Source: GCA-2705995 sp048267965
GTDB taxonomy: Bacteria; Bacteroidota; Bacteroidia; Flavobacteriales_G; Salibacteraceae
Assembly (NCBI GenBank): GCA_048267965.1
Contig: JBLWWK010000011.1
Location: forward strand, 1 to 64,000
DNA: 64,000 nt
Direction: 5' to 3'
The first letter of the stretch is position 1. Every line of letters begins with the position of its first letter. Positions 1 through 8,205 of the stretch are shown piece after piece. The translations under genes and the position numbers were made by a program. A model generated the notes under the pieces. That model was not told the DNA's origin. It made no database searches and was given only the letters and a program-made list of their open reading frames with translations.

Positions 1-1898
1 AAATGGTCGCAATAGCAAAAAATATTACTGTTGTGAATCGCTTTCAAATCGTTCTTTATCTTCGTTTCACACAGTAAAATGGTCGCAATAGCAAAAAATA
101 TTACTGTTGTGAATCGCTTTCAAATCGTTCTTTATCTTCGTTTCACACAGTAAAATGGTCGCAATAGCAAAAAATATTACTGTTGTGAATCGCTTTCAAA
201 TCGTTCTTTATCTTCGTTTCACACAGTAAGCAATTGGAAAGACAAAAGCGACAAGCGGTTGTGAATCGCTTTCAAATCGTTCTTTATCTTCGTTTCACAC
301 AGTTTGAAAGAAAATCGGTACACCACCTCGTTAGTTGTGAATCGCTTTCAAATCGTTCTTTATCTTCGTTTCACACAGTTTTTTTGCCTTTATCTACGTG
401 GTCGTTCTCGTTGTGAATCGCTTTCAAATCGTTCTTTATCTTCGTTTCACACAGTAGACCACATAACAGCCACAGTACTAAGCCTGTTGTGAATCGCTTT
501 CAAATCGTTCTTTATCTTCGTTTCACACAGTCCACGGGAGAAATTGTGCGAAGGTTACTCAGTTGTGAATCGCTTTCAAATCGTTCTTTATCTTCGTTTC
601 ACACAGTTGAAAAACATCTGCAACCTCAGGGAATTGCGTTGTGAATCGCTTTCAAATCGTTCTTTATCTTCGTTTCACACAGTGCGAGTGCAATTGTTAA
701 GATGGTTAAGTGTGTTGTGAATCGCTTTCAAATCGTTCTTTATCTTCGTTTCACACAGTAATTAAAATTTGCTACTGAATCCAGTAAGGGTTGTGAATCG
801 CTTTCAAATCGTTCTTTATCTTCGTTTCACACAGTCGCTTACCGGGTTTTAACGCTGATCGTTTAGTTGTGAATCGCTTTCAAATCGTTCTTTATCTTCG
901 TTTCACACAGTTTAGAGACGCAAGTTGAAATGTGCTTCTTAGTTGTGAATCGCTTTCAAATCGTTCTTTATCTTCGTTTCACACAGTAGGTACTAAATAA
1001 TGGCTACTAACGGACGTGTTGTGAATCGCTTTCAAATCGTTCTTTATCTTCGTTTCACACAGTTTTTTCATCACCCAAGCATCACTCATTCCTGTTGTGA
1101 ATCGCTTTCAAATCGTTCTTTATCTTCGTTTCACACAGTAGGCGCAAAATAAACAAGAGATTCAATTGCGTTGTGAATCGCTTTCAAATCGTTCTTTATC
1201 TTCGTTTCACACAGTGCAACGACACAAATCAAGAGTATTAAAAGTGTTGTGAATCGCTTTCAAATCGTTCTTTATCTTCGTTTCACACAGTAATTCAATT
1301 GAATTTAGGTTTACAGGCAAAGTTGTGAATCGCTTTCAAATCGTTCTTTATCTTCGTTTCACACAGTAAATGACGAGCGTTTTAAGGAGATTTATATGTT
1401 GTGAATCGCTTTCAAATCGTTCTTTATCTTCGTTTCACACAGTTTTGTGGCTTTTGCTAATTTATTTCGGCTAGTTGTGAATCGCTTTCAAATCGTTCTT
1501 TATCTTCGTTTCACACAGTTTACCGACAGCGAATGATTAAAGAAAGAGAGTTGTGAATCGCTTTCAAATCGTTCTTTATCTTCGTTTCACACAGTGTGGT
1601 TAGTAGACTCTTTTTAGGTATTCGCGTTGTGAATCGCTTTCAAATCGTTCTTTATCTTCGTTTCACACAGTAGTGTGTCTAGAATTGAAGACTTGCAAAA
1701 TGTTGTGAATCGCTTTCAAATCGTTCTTTATCTTCGTTTCACACAGTTTATTGTGTAGTCATTATTGACTTTATATGGTTGTGAATCGCTTTCAAATCGT
1801 TCTTTATCTTCGTTTCACACAGTCCATTCAGAAACATGGTGGTGATGTTTTAGTTGTGAATCGCTTTCAAATCGTTCTTTATCTTCGTTTCACACAGT
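1..1898 (+). CRISPR. Type II-C CRISPR array, 25 repeats, left end open
   Basis: Twenty-five 46-nt direct repeats (first 30-75, last 1853-1898) alternate with 30-nt spacers on a strict 76-nt period; only the last spacer (1824-1852) is 29 nt. Each repeat starts GTTGTGAATCGCTTTC and ends CGTTTCACACAGT, and I saw no difference between copies, even in the terminal one. The window opens inside a spacer, so the array continues leftwards and its leader is not visible. The tracrRNA antirepeat at 7596-7614 pairs with the 5' part of the repeat as read on +, so crRNAs should be read on +, convergent with cas2. The spacers at 1-29, 76-105 and 152-181 are the same sequence; the other 22 all differ. Short open frames across this region are translations of the repeat, not genes. 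Confidence 0.98.
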
Positions 1899-1981
1899 AT
1901 ACCTCAACCTTACAAACTGATTTATTGAGCGTTACACTATTATTTGGGATTAAAAAAAATGCCGCTTAATAGCATTGAAAC

Positions 1982-2023
1982 AAAAAGGTCTAACAGCATT
2001 TTTTAATCCTGTTAGACCTTTTT
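1982..2023. terminator. Bidirectional terminator between array and cas2
   Basis: A perfect 15-bp inverted repeat (arms 1982-1996 and 2009-2023, loop 12 nt) with an A-run on the left and a T-run on the right can end transcription from both sides: the + strand array and the - strand cas operon. Its right end overlaps the cas2 stop codon at 2023-2025. The 83 nt between the last repeat and this hairpin are A/T-rich with no other feature I can support. Confidence 0.85.
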
Positions 2024-2364
2024 TAAAATAACTCTAATTGTTGAGGAGTATCTGGTGTCTTGGTTTTTGAGCTTCCGCGAAAAAATTCCATCATACCAAA
2101 TTGCTTATCTGTGAGTGTAAACATAATCACTTCTCCCTTTTGCGGCAGAAAGCCCTTTACCCGTTTCATGTGAACCTGTGCATTTTCTCTACTTGCACAA
2201 TGCCTTGTATAAATACTGTATTGCATCATTGTAAAACCATCTTTCAGTAATAGCTTTCGAAACAATGCTGCTTGTTTTCGATCTTTTTTAGTTTCCGTTG
2301 GCAAGTCGTAATACACAAACACCCACATAATTCTATACGCATTAAATCGTTCTAAAGAATTCAT
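2023..2364 (-). CDS. cas2: CRISPR-associated endonuclease Cas2 (type II-C)
   Basis: Cas2 is the structural partner of Cas1 in the Cas1-Cas2 integrase that inserts new spacers. The 113-aa product has the ferredoxin-like beta-strand MWVFVYYDLPTETKKDRK, with the family's conserved Asp in YDLP near residue 20, followed by FRKLLLKDGFTMMQYSIY and a C-terminal strand. The N-terminal extension ERFNAYRIMW is typical of Bacteroidota type II-C Cas2, so I keep the first ATG. It is the last gene of the cas operon, 3 nt after cas1, and its stop codon lies in the arm of the shared terminator. No csn2 or cas4 follows, which fits II-C. Confidence 0.96.
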   Translation of the reverse strand: MNSLERFNAYRIMWVFVYYDLPTETKKDRKQAALFRKLLLKDGFTMMQYSIYTRHCASRENAQVHMKRVKGFLPQKGEVIMFTLTDKQFGMMEFFRGSSKTKTPDTPQQLELF

Positions 2365-2367
2365 CCG

Positions 2368-3267
2368 TTAACCCAATTGCGGATAAAGAATTTTTCTCTG
2401 AACACCCTCAAAACACTTGATTAAGCTCGATGTTGTTCGTTGCATAGCCACCATCAAAGGACTTGATAAATGGTCGATATTCACGTCTAGAGTAGGTATT
2501 ACCAATAAAGCCCTTTTTACATCAGAAGTCAACTTCAGCAATTCGTTTTCTTCAAATTCTTCACTCACTGCTAGCACTAATTGATCAACAATTGGACGGT
2601 ATGGTTCCATAACATCATCGGCTAGGCAATACGGGTTGTACTTATTTCGATGATGGATACCAACAGCTGGTAGCATACCACTTGCCACTAGGCTACGAGC
2701 TACAATGGCACGCAAGATGGCGTAACCGTAGTTGAGTAAGTTATTAGGCATTGACTCTTCCCTACCTCTTCTAAAGGCAGGGTTTTCAGTAAAATTCTTC
2801 CAATAGTAAGCTGCTGCTCGGCCTTCTAAATTATCAGGATCACCACTTCTCACACTCTTGCACCAGTATTCCATATTCTTGGTAGGAACACCCTTTCGGC
2901 TCAAAACAAATGCTTGATTCTGAATTTTTGCTTTTACCGTTTGCTGCCAAAGGTTTTTACGTAACGGTTCTGAAGATTCTAACTGGTAACGAAGTTTTTC
3001 AGTAAAAACATGATTGGTTGCTACAGGCATAAACAAGCCTAGAGGAAGGTGTTTAGAGTCACAACTAATAATGGCTGCATTATTCTCGATCAACGCAGCT
3101 AGCAAGGCTTGTGTAATTACTACTTGAGGATTATCTAAAACAACCATCCCTATGTCTTCTATAGGGATGGTACGTTCTAGATTTTCTTTTGAATACTCAA
3201 CCTTCAGTTGGTTGAGTGATTTTTTGAGTTTTACAGGATTTCCAAAGTACAAGGTTTTCTTTATCAT
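2368..3267 (-). CDS. cas1: CRISPR-associated endonuclease Cas1 (type II-C)
   Basis: Cas1 is the integrase subunit that joins protospacer ends to the leader-proximal repeat. The 299-aa protein has the expected N-terminal beta domain and a helical catalytic domain. The family's metal ligands are visible: Glu148 in NLEGRAAAYYW, His205 or His206 in GIHHRNKYNPYC, and the acidic group ADDVMEPYRP with Glu221. Length is normal for type II Cas1. It sits 3 nt before cas2 and 74 nt after cas9. That gap ends in a 7-bp hairpin two bases from the ATG, so translation or expression of the adaptation genes may be set apart from cas9. Confidence 0.97.
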   Translation of the reverse strand: MIKKTLYFGNPVKLKKSLNQLKVEYSKENLERTIPIEDIGMVVLDNPQVVITQALLAALIENNAAIISCDSKHLPLGLFMPVATNHVFTEKLRYQLESSEPLRKNLWQQTVKAKIQNQAFVLSRKGVPTKNMEYWCKSVRSGDPDNLEGRAAAYYWKNFTENPAFRRGREESMPNNLLNYGYAILRAIVARSLVASGMLPAVGIHHRNKYNPYCLADDVMEPYRPIVDQLVLAVSEEFEENELLKLTSDVKRALLVIPTLDVNIDHLSSPLMVAMQRTTSSLIKCFEGVQRKILYPQLG

Positions 3268-3268
3268 T

Positions 3269-3287
3269 TAGGTTGGTTTTCAACCTA
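3269..3287 (-). promoter_or_regulatory. Hairpin just upstream of the cas1 start
   Basis: Read on -, TAGGTTG-AAAAC-CAACCTA forms a 7-bp stem with a 5-nt loop ending two bases before the cas1 ATG (3265-3267). This is where ribosomes would bind, so the hairpin could lower cas1-cas2 translation. A 7/8 match to the -7 box (GTATTTTG) lies further upstream in the same gap. Function is inferred only from position. Confidence 0.4.
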
Positions 3288-3341
3288 CAAAGCGAAAACT
3301 TTGCCAAAATACTAGTAGCTCTTTTTCAGTCTGTGAAAATG

Positions 3342-6300
3342 CTATTCGCCTACTGCAACTATTTTACCTAGCCTATTCAACCTAACTTTTACAACCCCTT
3401 GAAGCCTAGTTTCACTTTGAATGATTTTATAGCTTATATCTTTAAGCTGCTTGGGGGTTTCTACATTCGTTTCTAGGTGATGTCTGAACCAGTAATTCTT
3501 TGTAGCTATTTTCTGCACTCGATATAAATTAGGACTAATAAAGGCGGCATTTTTTTCGTCTAGCAAATCAACTTCTTCTGGTACAAAGCCAGTCTCTGGA
3601 TTTGGAAAAACGAAATATTCATTTTGTTTTAAGGTAAACAGAAACTTCCATTCAGGAAATTCAGGGATTACCTTTTGAATAATTGGCAATTCTTGATTTA
3701 CCCGCGTAACCGCCTCAAAAAATGAAACTATCCTCTCCTGAAGATTTCCTTTTTCATCTTCATAAATGGCTACGTGATGATTATTCCCTGTACTTACAAA
3801 GTCGTTAGGTATTGCTTGACCCTCCTCATCTTTTATTTCCTTACCATTTACATCCCTTTTATTATGCAATGAATATGCTTTGGATACACCAGTAATAGTT
3901 ACTCTCTTTATTGAAATACCTAATTCATTTGGTTTTGGACTTGAGGGGTCTTTCCATTGTTCTTTAGGAACAGGCTTTTGCAACCATATTGGGTTGTTTT
4001 CAATATTTGAAAAAGCTTTTTTAGCATCCCCTCCAAATTCTTTCAATCTTTCTTCTAACAGAGTTTTTATTTTTTTATCTAATACTTTTTCTGTTTTTAA
4101 ATCAGGATCGATTGCTTTACGGATGGTAAATTGCTTCTCTTTCCAGACAAGTTTAACTTTCTCAGGCACCTTATCATCTTTATATTCATCTAAAAAGATG
4201 GGCTTCTTAGCTATTGAGTTAGCACCACCAAAAGCTTTTTTCGGATTTCCATCAAACTCTTTTAGTCGAGTTAACAATGCTTCTCTGTGTTTTTTCTTAG
4301 CTACTGTATTAATTACCTCTTCTGTAAATTTGGGCCCCACCTTTTCGATCTTGGTATGGTATCGCCAAGAACTCCCGTATACAGTTTCTTTGTGCAAGAA
4401 GCCTCTTGGAGTTAACGTTGATTGATTAATAACTCCCTTTTTGGTTTTAACCCTGTTCTTATTCTTTGTAACTACTTTGTTTTTTGCTTTATTAGAAACG
4501 AGAACTCCTTCTAAATGCTCTTTCGCACTTTTCCTAAATTCAACTATTGGCATGGGTGGTTTTACCAGTCGCTTACCTTTCTCGTTTACATACGTTTCTT
4601 TATCCTGAATTGCTACGATATTTTTATGCTGGCTATGATCTTCATCCTTTCTTGCATTCAGGTAATTAAAGTATTGAACATGACTTCTTTTTGTGAATGC
4701 CACTGTCAATGCATCCATGGCATGATGTCTATGATCATTTCTTTTTGTCCAATCTTTGATTACCGAAATTTTTCTTCCATCCTTAGAGGTTTCATAATCC
4801 GTCAAGCCAAGTTTATGGTATTTAGACCAATTCAGCTCTTTTAGTACGTTGATTAGTTGCCAATCTTCTCTAAGTCTATCTGTAATCTTACCTGTAGTTG
4901 GAGTAACACTTCTACAAACGGTTAGAAGCATTTGCATCGCTTTTTTAGCTATATACTGCGAGTTTCTCAAATCACGCTCAATAAAACCATCAGAAATATC
5001 TTTTTGATGCATTAAAAGCTTGTTTCGTTTAGCTGATGAAATAACACCTTTTCCTGAGTCAAATAATCGATCAATTCTTGACTGGTATTCCCGCACCCCT
5101 TCTGAATCTTCACCGTATTTTTCTATTACAGCGTCTAAAGCTGTTTTATTGCTTTTCCATCGATTAAACTCTCTGGTTGAAAGGGTTTTATTAGAAAAAG
5201 AATCATCAAACAAAACCGCTTTTGGAATAATATGCTCAACATCAAACTCTTTAGTGAATAGCTTTTCGCGTGGCACCTTGGTTCCTGTATAAAGCGTTTT
5301 GAAACCAATTTTATTTAGCTCTAAATACAGTCGGTATTTTATTAAATCATTCTTTGTAATCCTAACTCCTTGATTAAACGGAGGAATTGACTCAAGCTTT
5401 TTTCGATATGAATCGTATAACTTGGTCGATTGTGTAATGTTAGAGGTAATCTTCGCTCTTTCTTTTGCACTGTTTTTTAACTCTCTCGCTAATTCAACTC
5501 TAATTTCATCGGGTCTGCCATATTCAGAGATGATTGAATTTACCACATTAACCATTTGGTTCAATATTTTCTCTACAATGGGATTTCTCAGACTATTCTT
5601 CGGTATTACCTCTAAAAAGTCTTTTAACTGTCGATTTTCATTTTCTTCTTTAGTTACATGATGAGAATGTCGATAACCTGCAATGCTTGAGGCCTCCGAA
5701 TACTCTTTCCCTTCTTTCATTTCAGGCAAAATCTTCCGAATTGCCTTCGCACTTAAGCTTCCGTAATCGTTAGGAAAAGTGATTTTAGCAACAACAGCCG
5801 CGTATTCTGGAGCAAAGTTAAACTTGGCTTCTAAAGCCTTTTTCAACTTTTCTATTCCAGACTTAGAGTTATCACCTTCAAAAGAGTATAGAAGATGCCA
5901 AAATTGATAGGATGGTTGTTGCTCTAATAAATCACATTGAAGGCTCGCATTAAAATCTAAGATTCCAGCATCAACACCAATATTTTCTAATAGCTGCACA
6001 CCAGCCTCTTTTATTGCCTTACCGGACATATTAGAAAAATCTATCTCATGCCCAGAAATCTTGCCAAGTAATTCAATTGCTTCATAGATTTTAGCAAAGG
6101 TTGAATTACCTTCAATATTTTCGTAATTAGCAACTTCCCAATTTTTGGGTTTATCTACTACATGTTTTAGTAGTTGAGCTGAAGTTAATTTGCTTTTGAC
6201 AGAAAGCTCTATAAAAAGTTCTTTTCTCAACTCTGCATCTTCATCTCTATCTCTAAGTGTAAACACCTCCTGAGTAGTAGTATTCTTGAACTTTACATTA

Positions 6301-7565
6301 TTAAGTATTTGCCAAATTTTAAACTCTTGAAACAATGGAGACGATTTGGGTATCACTCTTGGCCCAATCAACTTAAGTTTTGTTTTTCCTTCCTGCTCTA
6401 TTTGAACATAATGCCCTTCTAGCTCACAAATGCTAATTAACCCTTTTTGTGACTTTAATCTTCTTTGATAAAAGATGATTACATCTCGAATTTCTTTCTT
6501 GAGATCCTCAGTTAAAATGCTTTCTCTGCCTTTTGATTGAATTTCCCATATACGTTCAAACTCATCGAGGTAATCTTGTCGATAAAAAACTTGATTTTTT
6601 AACCTTGAATGAGGATTGTTCACTAAAGAATTATACAAGTATTGGCCAATCGTTTGCTTCTTGAGATACAGTTTTTTGCTTCTATCTCCAATTTCGCCTA
6701 AATAGCCGCTACTATTCGATATTTGTCCGTTAATCTCTTGAAAAACAATTGCCAACTCTTCTAGACCTATTTTTTTGGTCAACCCATCTACTCTCCAACT
6801 ATAATCCTCTATTTTTTGATTTATGCCTTTCTTCGTTTTTCGTTTAATCCCAACAATTCCAAAAGGCTTTTGACAGATTGCCCAAGTCTGCTTTTTATTT
6901 TTTCCTTCTAAAGAATCTGATAATTCCGAAGTAAGTATGTCTGGATAAAATGTTTTCTGTGTATCCCAAATTAATTGAAATTCTCTTTTTAAATCAGAAC
7001 GATAGAAGTCTGGAATAAATCGTTTACCTTCTTTTAAAAGTCTCAACACATATTGTCCTGGTGTCAAATTATTCTCATATAATTCTTTAGCCAGCCCAAA
7101 AGCATCTATAGCTTCACCTTCGCTCTCATCTTTCGCTTTTCTACTGCTCTTATAACCTCTTTTTTTATTTATGGAAAGCAAAACCCTACTTAGCTCATGC
7201 AGAGAAATATGTTCGCTAGCAGCCTTCGATCTCAGTTCCCAAAGTTGAAAAGTTGAATCTTTACCTACCTCCGCCAAAGGTTGATCTTCATCTATTATTT
7301 TATACTCTGAGAGAATTTTAACAAGCTGCTCTCTTCTTAATTTATAGCGTTGTAGGTTACGTCTGGCACTCCTTTTTAATGTTCTATCAGCATTCAAACT
7401 AATCGACTTGCCTTTTTTAAAGTCATTTGACTCTTCTGTGCTTACAGGGATAACTCTTACTCCGGTTTTAATGATTCCCGAGCTCTCCGAGTCTTTTTCA
7501 GATTCATTTACCAGTGCCCATCCAATACTTGTAGTGCCTAAATCTAGTCCTAGAATTTTTTTCAT
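3342..7565 (-). CDS. cas9: CRISPR-associated endonuclease Cas9, type II-C
   Basis: Cas9 is the RNA-guided DNA nuclease that uses crRNA:tracrRNA to cut invading DNA. The 1407-aa protein is complete. RuvC-I begins at residue 1 (ILGLDLGTTSIGWAL, Asp8) and is followed by an Arg-rich bridge helix (ADRTLKRSARRNLQRYKLRR). A long REC lobe follows. RuvC-II has IRVELAREL (Glu near 690), the HNH domain has FDVEHIIPKAVLFDDSF (His near 776), and RuvC-III has HRHHAMDALTVAF (His/Asp near 947-950). About 400 C-terminal residues remain for the WED and PAM-interacting parts. It is longer than Neisseria or Campylobacter II-C Cas9 but in the range usual for Bacteroidota. All catalytic residues are present, so nuclease activity is expected. 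It is the first gene of cas9-cas1-cas2. I see no convincing -7 box upstream. The PAM cannot be read from the sequence. Confidence 0.98.
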   Translation of the reverse strand: MKKILGLDLGTTSIGWALVNESEKDSESSGIIKTGVRVIPVSTEESNDFKKGKSISLNADRTLKRSARRNLQRYKLRREQLVKILSEYKIIDEDQPLAEVGKDSTFQLWELRSKAASEHISLHELSRVLLSINKKRGYKSSRKAKDESEGEAIDAFGLAKELYENNLTPGQYVLRLLKEGKRFIPDFYRSDLKREFQLIWDTQKTFYPDILTSELSDSLEGKNKKQTWAICQKPFGIVGIKRKTKKGINQKIEDYSWRVDGLTKKIGLEELAIVFQEINGQISNSSGYLGEIGDRSKKLYLKKQTIGQYLYNSLVNNPHSRLKNQVFYRQDYLDEFERIWEIQSKGRESILTEDLKKEIRDVIIFYQRRLKSQKGLISICELEGHYVQIEQEGKTKLKLIGPRVIPKSSPLFQEFKIWQILNNVKFKNTTTQEVFTLRDRDEDAELRKELFIELSVKSKLTSAQLLKHVVDKPKNWEVANYENIEGNSTFAKIYEAIELLGKISGHEIDFSNMSGKAIKEAGVQLLENIGVDAGILDFNASLQCDLLEQQPSYQFWHLLYSFEGDNSKSGIEKLKKALEAKFNFAPEYAAVVAKITFPNDYGSLSAKAIRKILPEMKEGKEYSEASSIAGYRHSHHVTKEENENRQLKDFLEVIPKNSLRNPIVEKILNQMVNVVNSIISEYGRPDEIRVELARELKNSAKERAKITSNITQSTKLYDSYRKKLESIPPFNQGVRITKNDLIKYRLYLELNKIGFKTLYTGTKVPREKLFTKEFDVEHIIPKAVLFDDSFSNKTLSTREFNRWKSNKTALDAVIEKYGEDSEGVREYQSRIDRLFDSGKGVISSAKRNKLLMHQKDISDGFIERDLRNSQYIAKKAMQMLLTVCRSVTPTTGKITDRLREDWQLINVLKELNWSKYHKLGLTDYETSKDGRKISVIKDWTKRNDHRHHAMDALTVAFTKRSHVQYFNYLNARKDEDHSQHKNIVAIQDKETYVNEKGKRLVKPPMPIVEFRKSAKEHLEGVLVSNKAKNKVVTKNKNRVKTKKGVINQSTLTPRGFLHKETVYGSSWRYHTKIEKVGPKFTEEVINTVAKKKHREALLTRLKEFDGNPKKAFGGANSIAKKPIFLDEYKDDKVPEKVKLVWKEKQFTIRKAIDPDLKTEKVLDKKIKTLLEERLKEFGGDAKKAFSNIENNPIWLQKPVPKEQWKDPSSPKPNELGISIKRVTITGVSKAYSLHNKRDVNGKEIKDEEGQAIPNDFVSTGNNHHVAIYEDEKGNLQERIVSFFEAVTRVNQELPIIQKVIPEFPEWKFLFTLKQNEYFVFPNPETGFVPEEVDLLDEKNAAFISPNLYRVQKIATKNYWFRHHLETNVETPKQLKDISYKIIQSETRLQGVVKVRLNRLGKIVAVGE

Positions 7566-7579
7566 AGTGGTTATTATTC

Positions 7580-7587
7580 TATATTCG
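7580..7587 (+). promoter_or_regulatory. Candidate -7 box of the tracrRNA
   Basis: TATATTCG matches the Bacteroidota -7 consensus TAnnTTTG at 7 of 8 positions and lies 6-8 nt before the start of the antirepeat. The -33 region is T-rich but lacks a clear TTG. A similar box, TATATTCG with a TTG 18 nt away, precedes the subtilase gene at 16778-16806. The box lies between the cas9 start codon and the tracrRNA, so the two transcripts diverge from here. Confidence 0.5.
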
Positions 7588-7593
7588 TATTAA

Positions 7594-7676
7594 CAATTTG
7601 AAGCGATTCACAATAAGGATTATTCCGTTGTGAAAACATTTAAAGCGGCCGTATTAATTTATGGTCGTTTTTTTTT
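7594..7676 (+). ncRNA. tracrRNA of the type II-C system
   Basis: The stretch 7596-7614 (ATTTGAAGCGATTCACAAT) is the reverse complement of the first 20 nt of the CRISPR repeat with a one-base bulge and a terminal G-U pair. It is followed by AAGGATTATTCCG, a short nexus hairpin with the CAATAAGG...CCGTTGT signature I know from other II-C tracrRNAs. It ends with a stem (7646-7653 with 7660-7667) plus nine T residues (7668-7676), a rho-independent terminator. The predicted length is about 83 nt. It lies upstream of cas9 and reads away from it. The 5' end is inferred from the box at 7580-7587; the mature end is not known. Confidence 0.88.
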
Positions 7677-7845
7677 GCTCTTAAATTGCTATTTATAAAT
7701 CTTCAAGCGGATTTCTAAAGTAGGATTTTTATTGAAAATTCTACAACTAATCAACAGCTTCTCTTCTTGCTGAATGAACTAGTTTGATGTTTCCTGCTGC
7801 TCGATTGAGCTTAAAGACGAATTGAATACCCACCAAAATAAAGAC
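7677..7845. other. Spacer region with no supported gene
   Basis: Between the tracrRNA terminator and the tRNA-Glu terminator I see no promoter, repeat or start codon with a good ORF. On the - strand one frame stays open down to a TAG at 7747-7749 and would encode a membrane-like then basic peptide, but it has no ATG and runs through the tRNA terminator, so I do not call it. Confidence 0.4.
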
Positions 7846-7852
7846 AAAAAAA

Positions 7853-7882
7853 AAAGCGAGTAAACTAATGCTTACTCGCTTT
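7853..7882 (-). terminator. Terminator of the first tRNA-Glu
   Basis: An 11-bp stem (7853-7863 with 7872-7882, loop 8 nt) is followed on the - strand by a T-run, complement of the ten A residues at 7846-7855. It begins 6 nt after the tRNA 3' end. Confidence 0.8.
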
Positions 7883-7888
7883 TGAAAG

Positions 7889-7960
7889 TAGTCCGTACGG
7901 GAATCGAACCCGTGTCTCCACCGTGAAAGGGTGACGTCCTAACCCCTAGACGAACGGACC
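7889..7960 (-). tRNA. tRNA-Glu (anticodon TTC), copy 1
   Basis: On the - strand the 72-nt sequence begins GGTCCGTTCGTCTAGG and ends CCCGTACGGACTA. It folds as a tRNA: acceptor stem GGTCCGT with ACGGACT (G1-U pair), anticodon stem CACC/GGTG, loop CTTTCAC with anticodon TTC, and T-arm ACGGGTTCGATTCCCGT. The discriminator is A and CCA is not encoded. It is identical to the copy at 8252-8323. A TATATTTG box lies 19 nt upstream, but this copy has no matching -33 TTG. Confidence 0.96.
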
Positions 7961-7979
7961 ATTTTTCTCAAATGGACGG

Positions 7980-7987
7980 CAAATATA
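7980..7987 (-). promoter_or_regulatory. -7 box upstream of tRNA-Glu copy 1
   Basis: Read on -, TATATTTG is an exact match to TAnnTTTG and lies 19 nt from the tRNA 5' end, the same spacing as at copy 2. No TTG is present 19 nt further upstream, so this promoter may be weaker. Confidence 0.55.
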
Positions 7988-8205
7988 CAATCTTTTTAAA
8001 TTCACCACTGTTGTTTTCACCACTTTTTTAAAAGAAAAATATCTCTACCATGAGAAAACACAGAAATCACTTGTTTTTTGATGGAATGAAATAGCGAAAA
8101 AAATCAAGCTTGGGTATTTCTAGAAGGATAACGACACAGCAAGTAGCTAAAAATAGATATCCATAGCGTTTACCGAAAAGAAAAAAGGTTTAGAAAACAA
8201 AAAAA
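7988..8205. other. Spacer between the two tRNA-Glu units
   Basis: This A/T-rich stretch separates the promoter of copy 1 from the terminator of copy 2. I found no ORF longer than about 14 codons and no recognisable RNA. Confidence 0.4.

Noticed and set aside
234..1969. Open frames of about 60-64 aa across the array (e.g. 234-416, 304-492, 1775-1969)
   Set aside because: They are translations of the repeat (VVNRFQIVLYLRFTQ) and random spacers; the DNA is a CRISPR array.
1899..1981. Leader sequence at the right end of the array
   Set aside because: The antirepeat shows + strand crRNAs, so the leader should be at the left; the stretch is A/T-rich but has no promoter directed into the array.
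3880..5661. Four + strand open frames of 79-181 aa inside cas9
   Set aside because: They lie antisense to intact cas9 motifs, have biased composition and no recognisable domain.
2023..7565. Type II-A or II-B assignment of the cas locus
   Set aside because: Neither csn2 nor cas4 is found between cas2 and the array or upstream of cas9.
7747..7890. ATG-less - strand frame ending with TAG at 7747, encoding a hydrophobic then basic peptide
   Set aside because: It has no plausible start, reads through the tRNA-Glu terminator, and I see no homologue by eye; possibly a remnant, but not supported.
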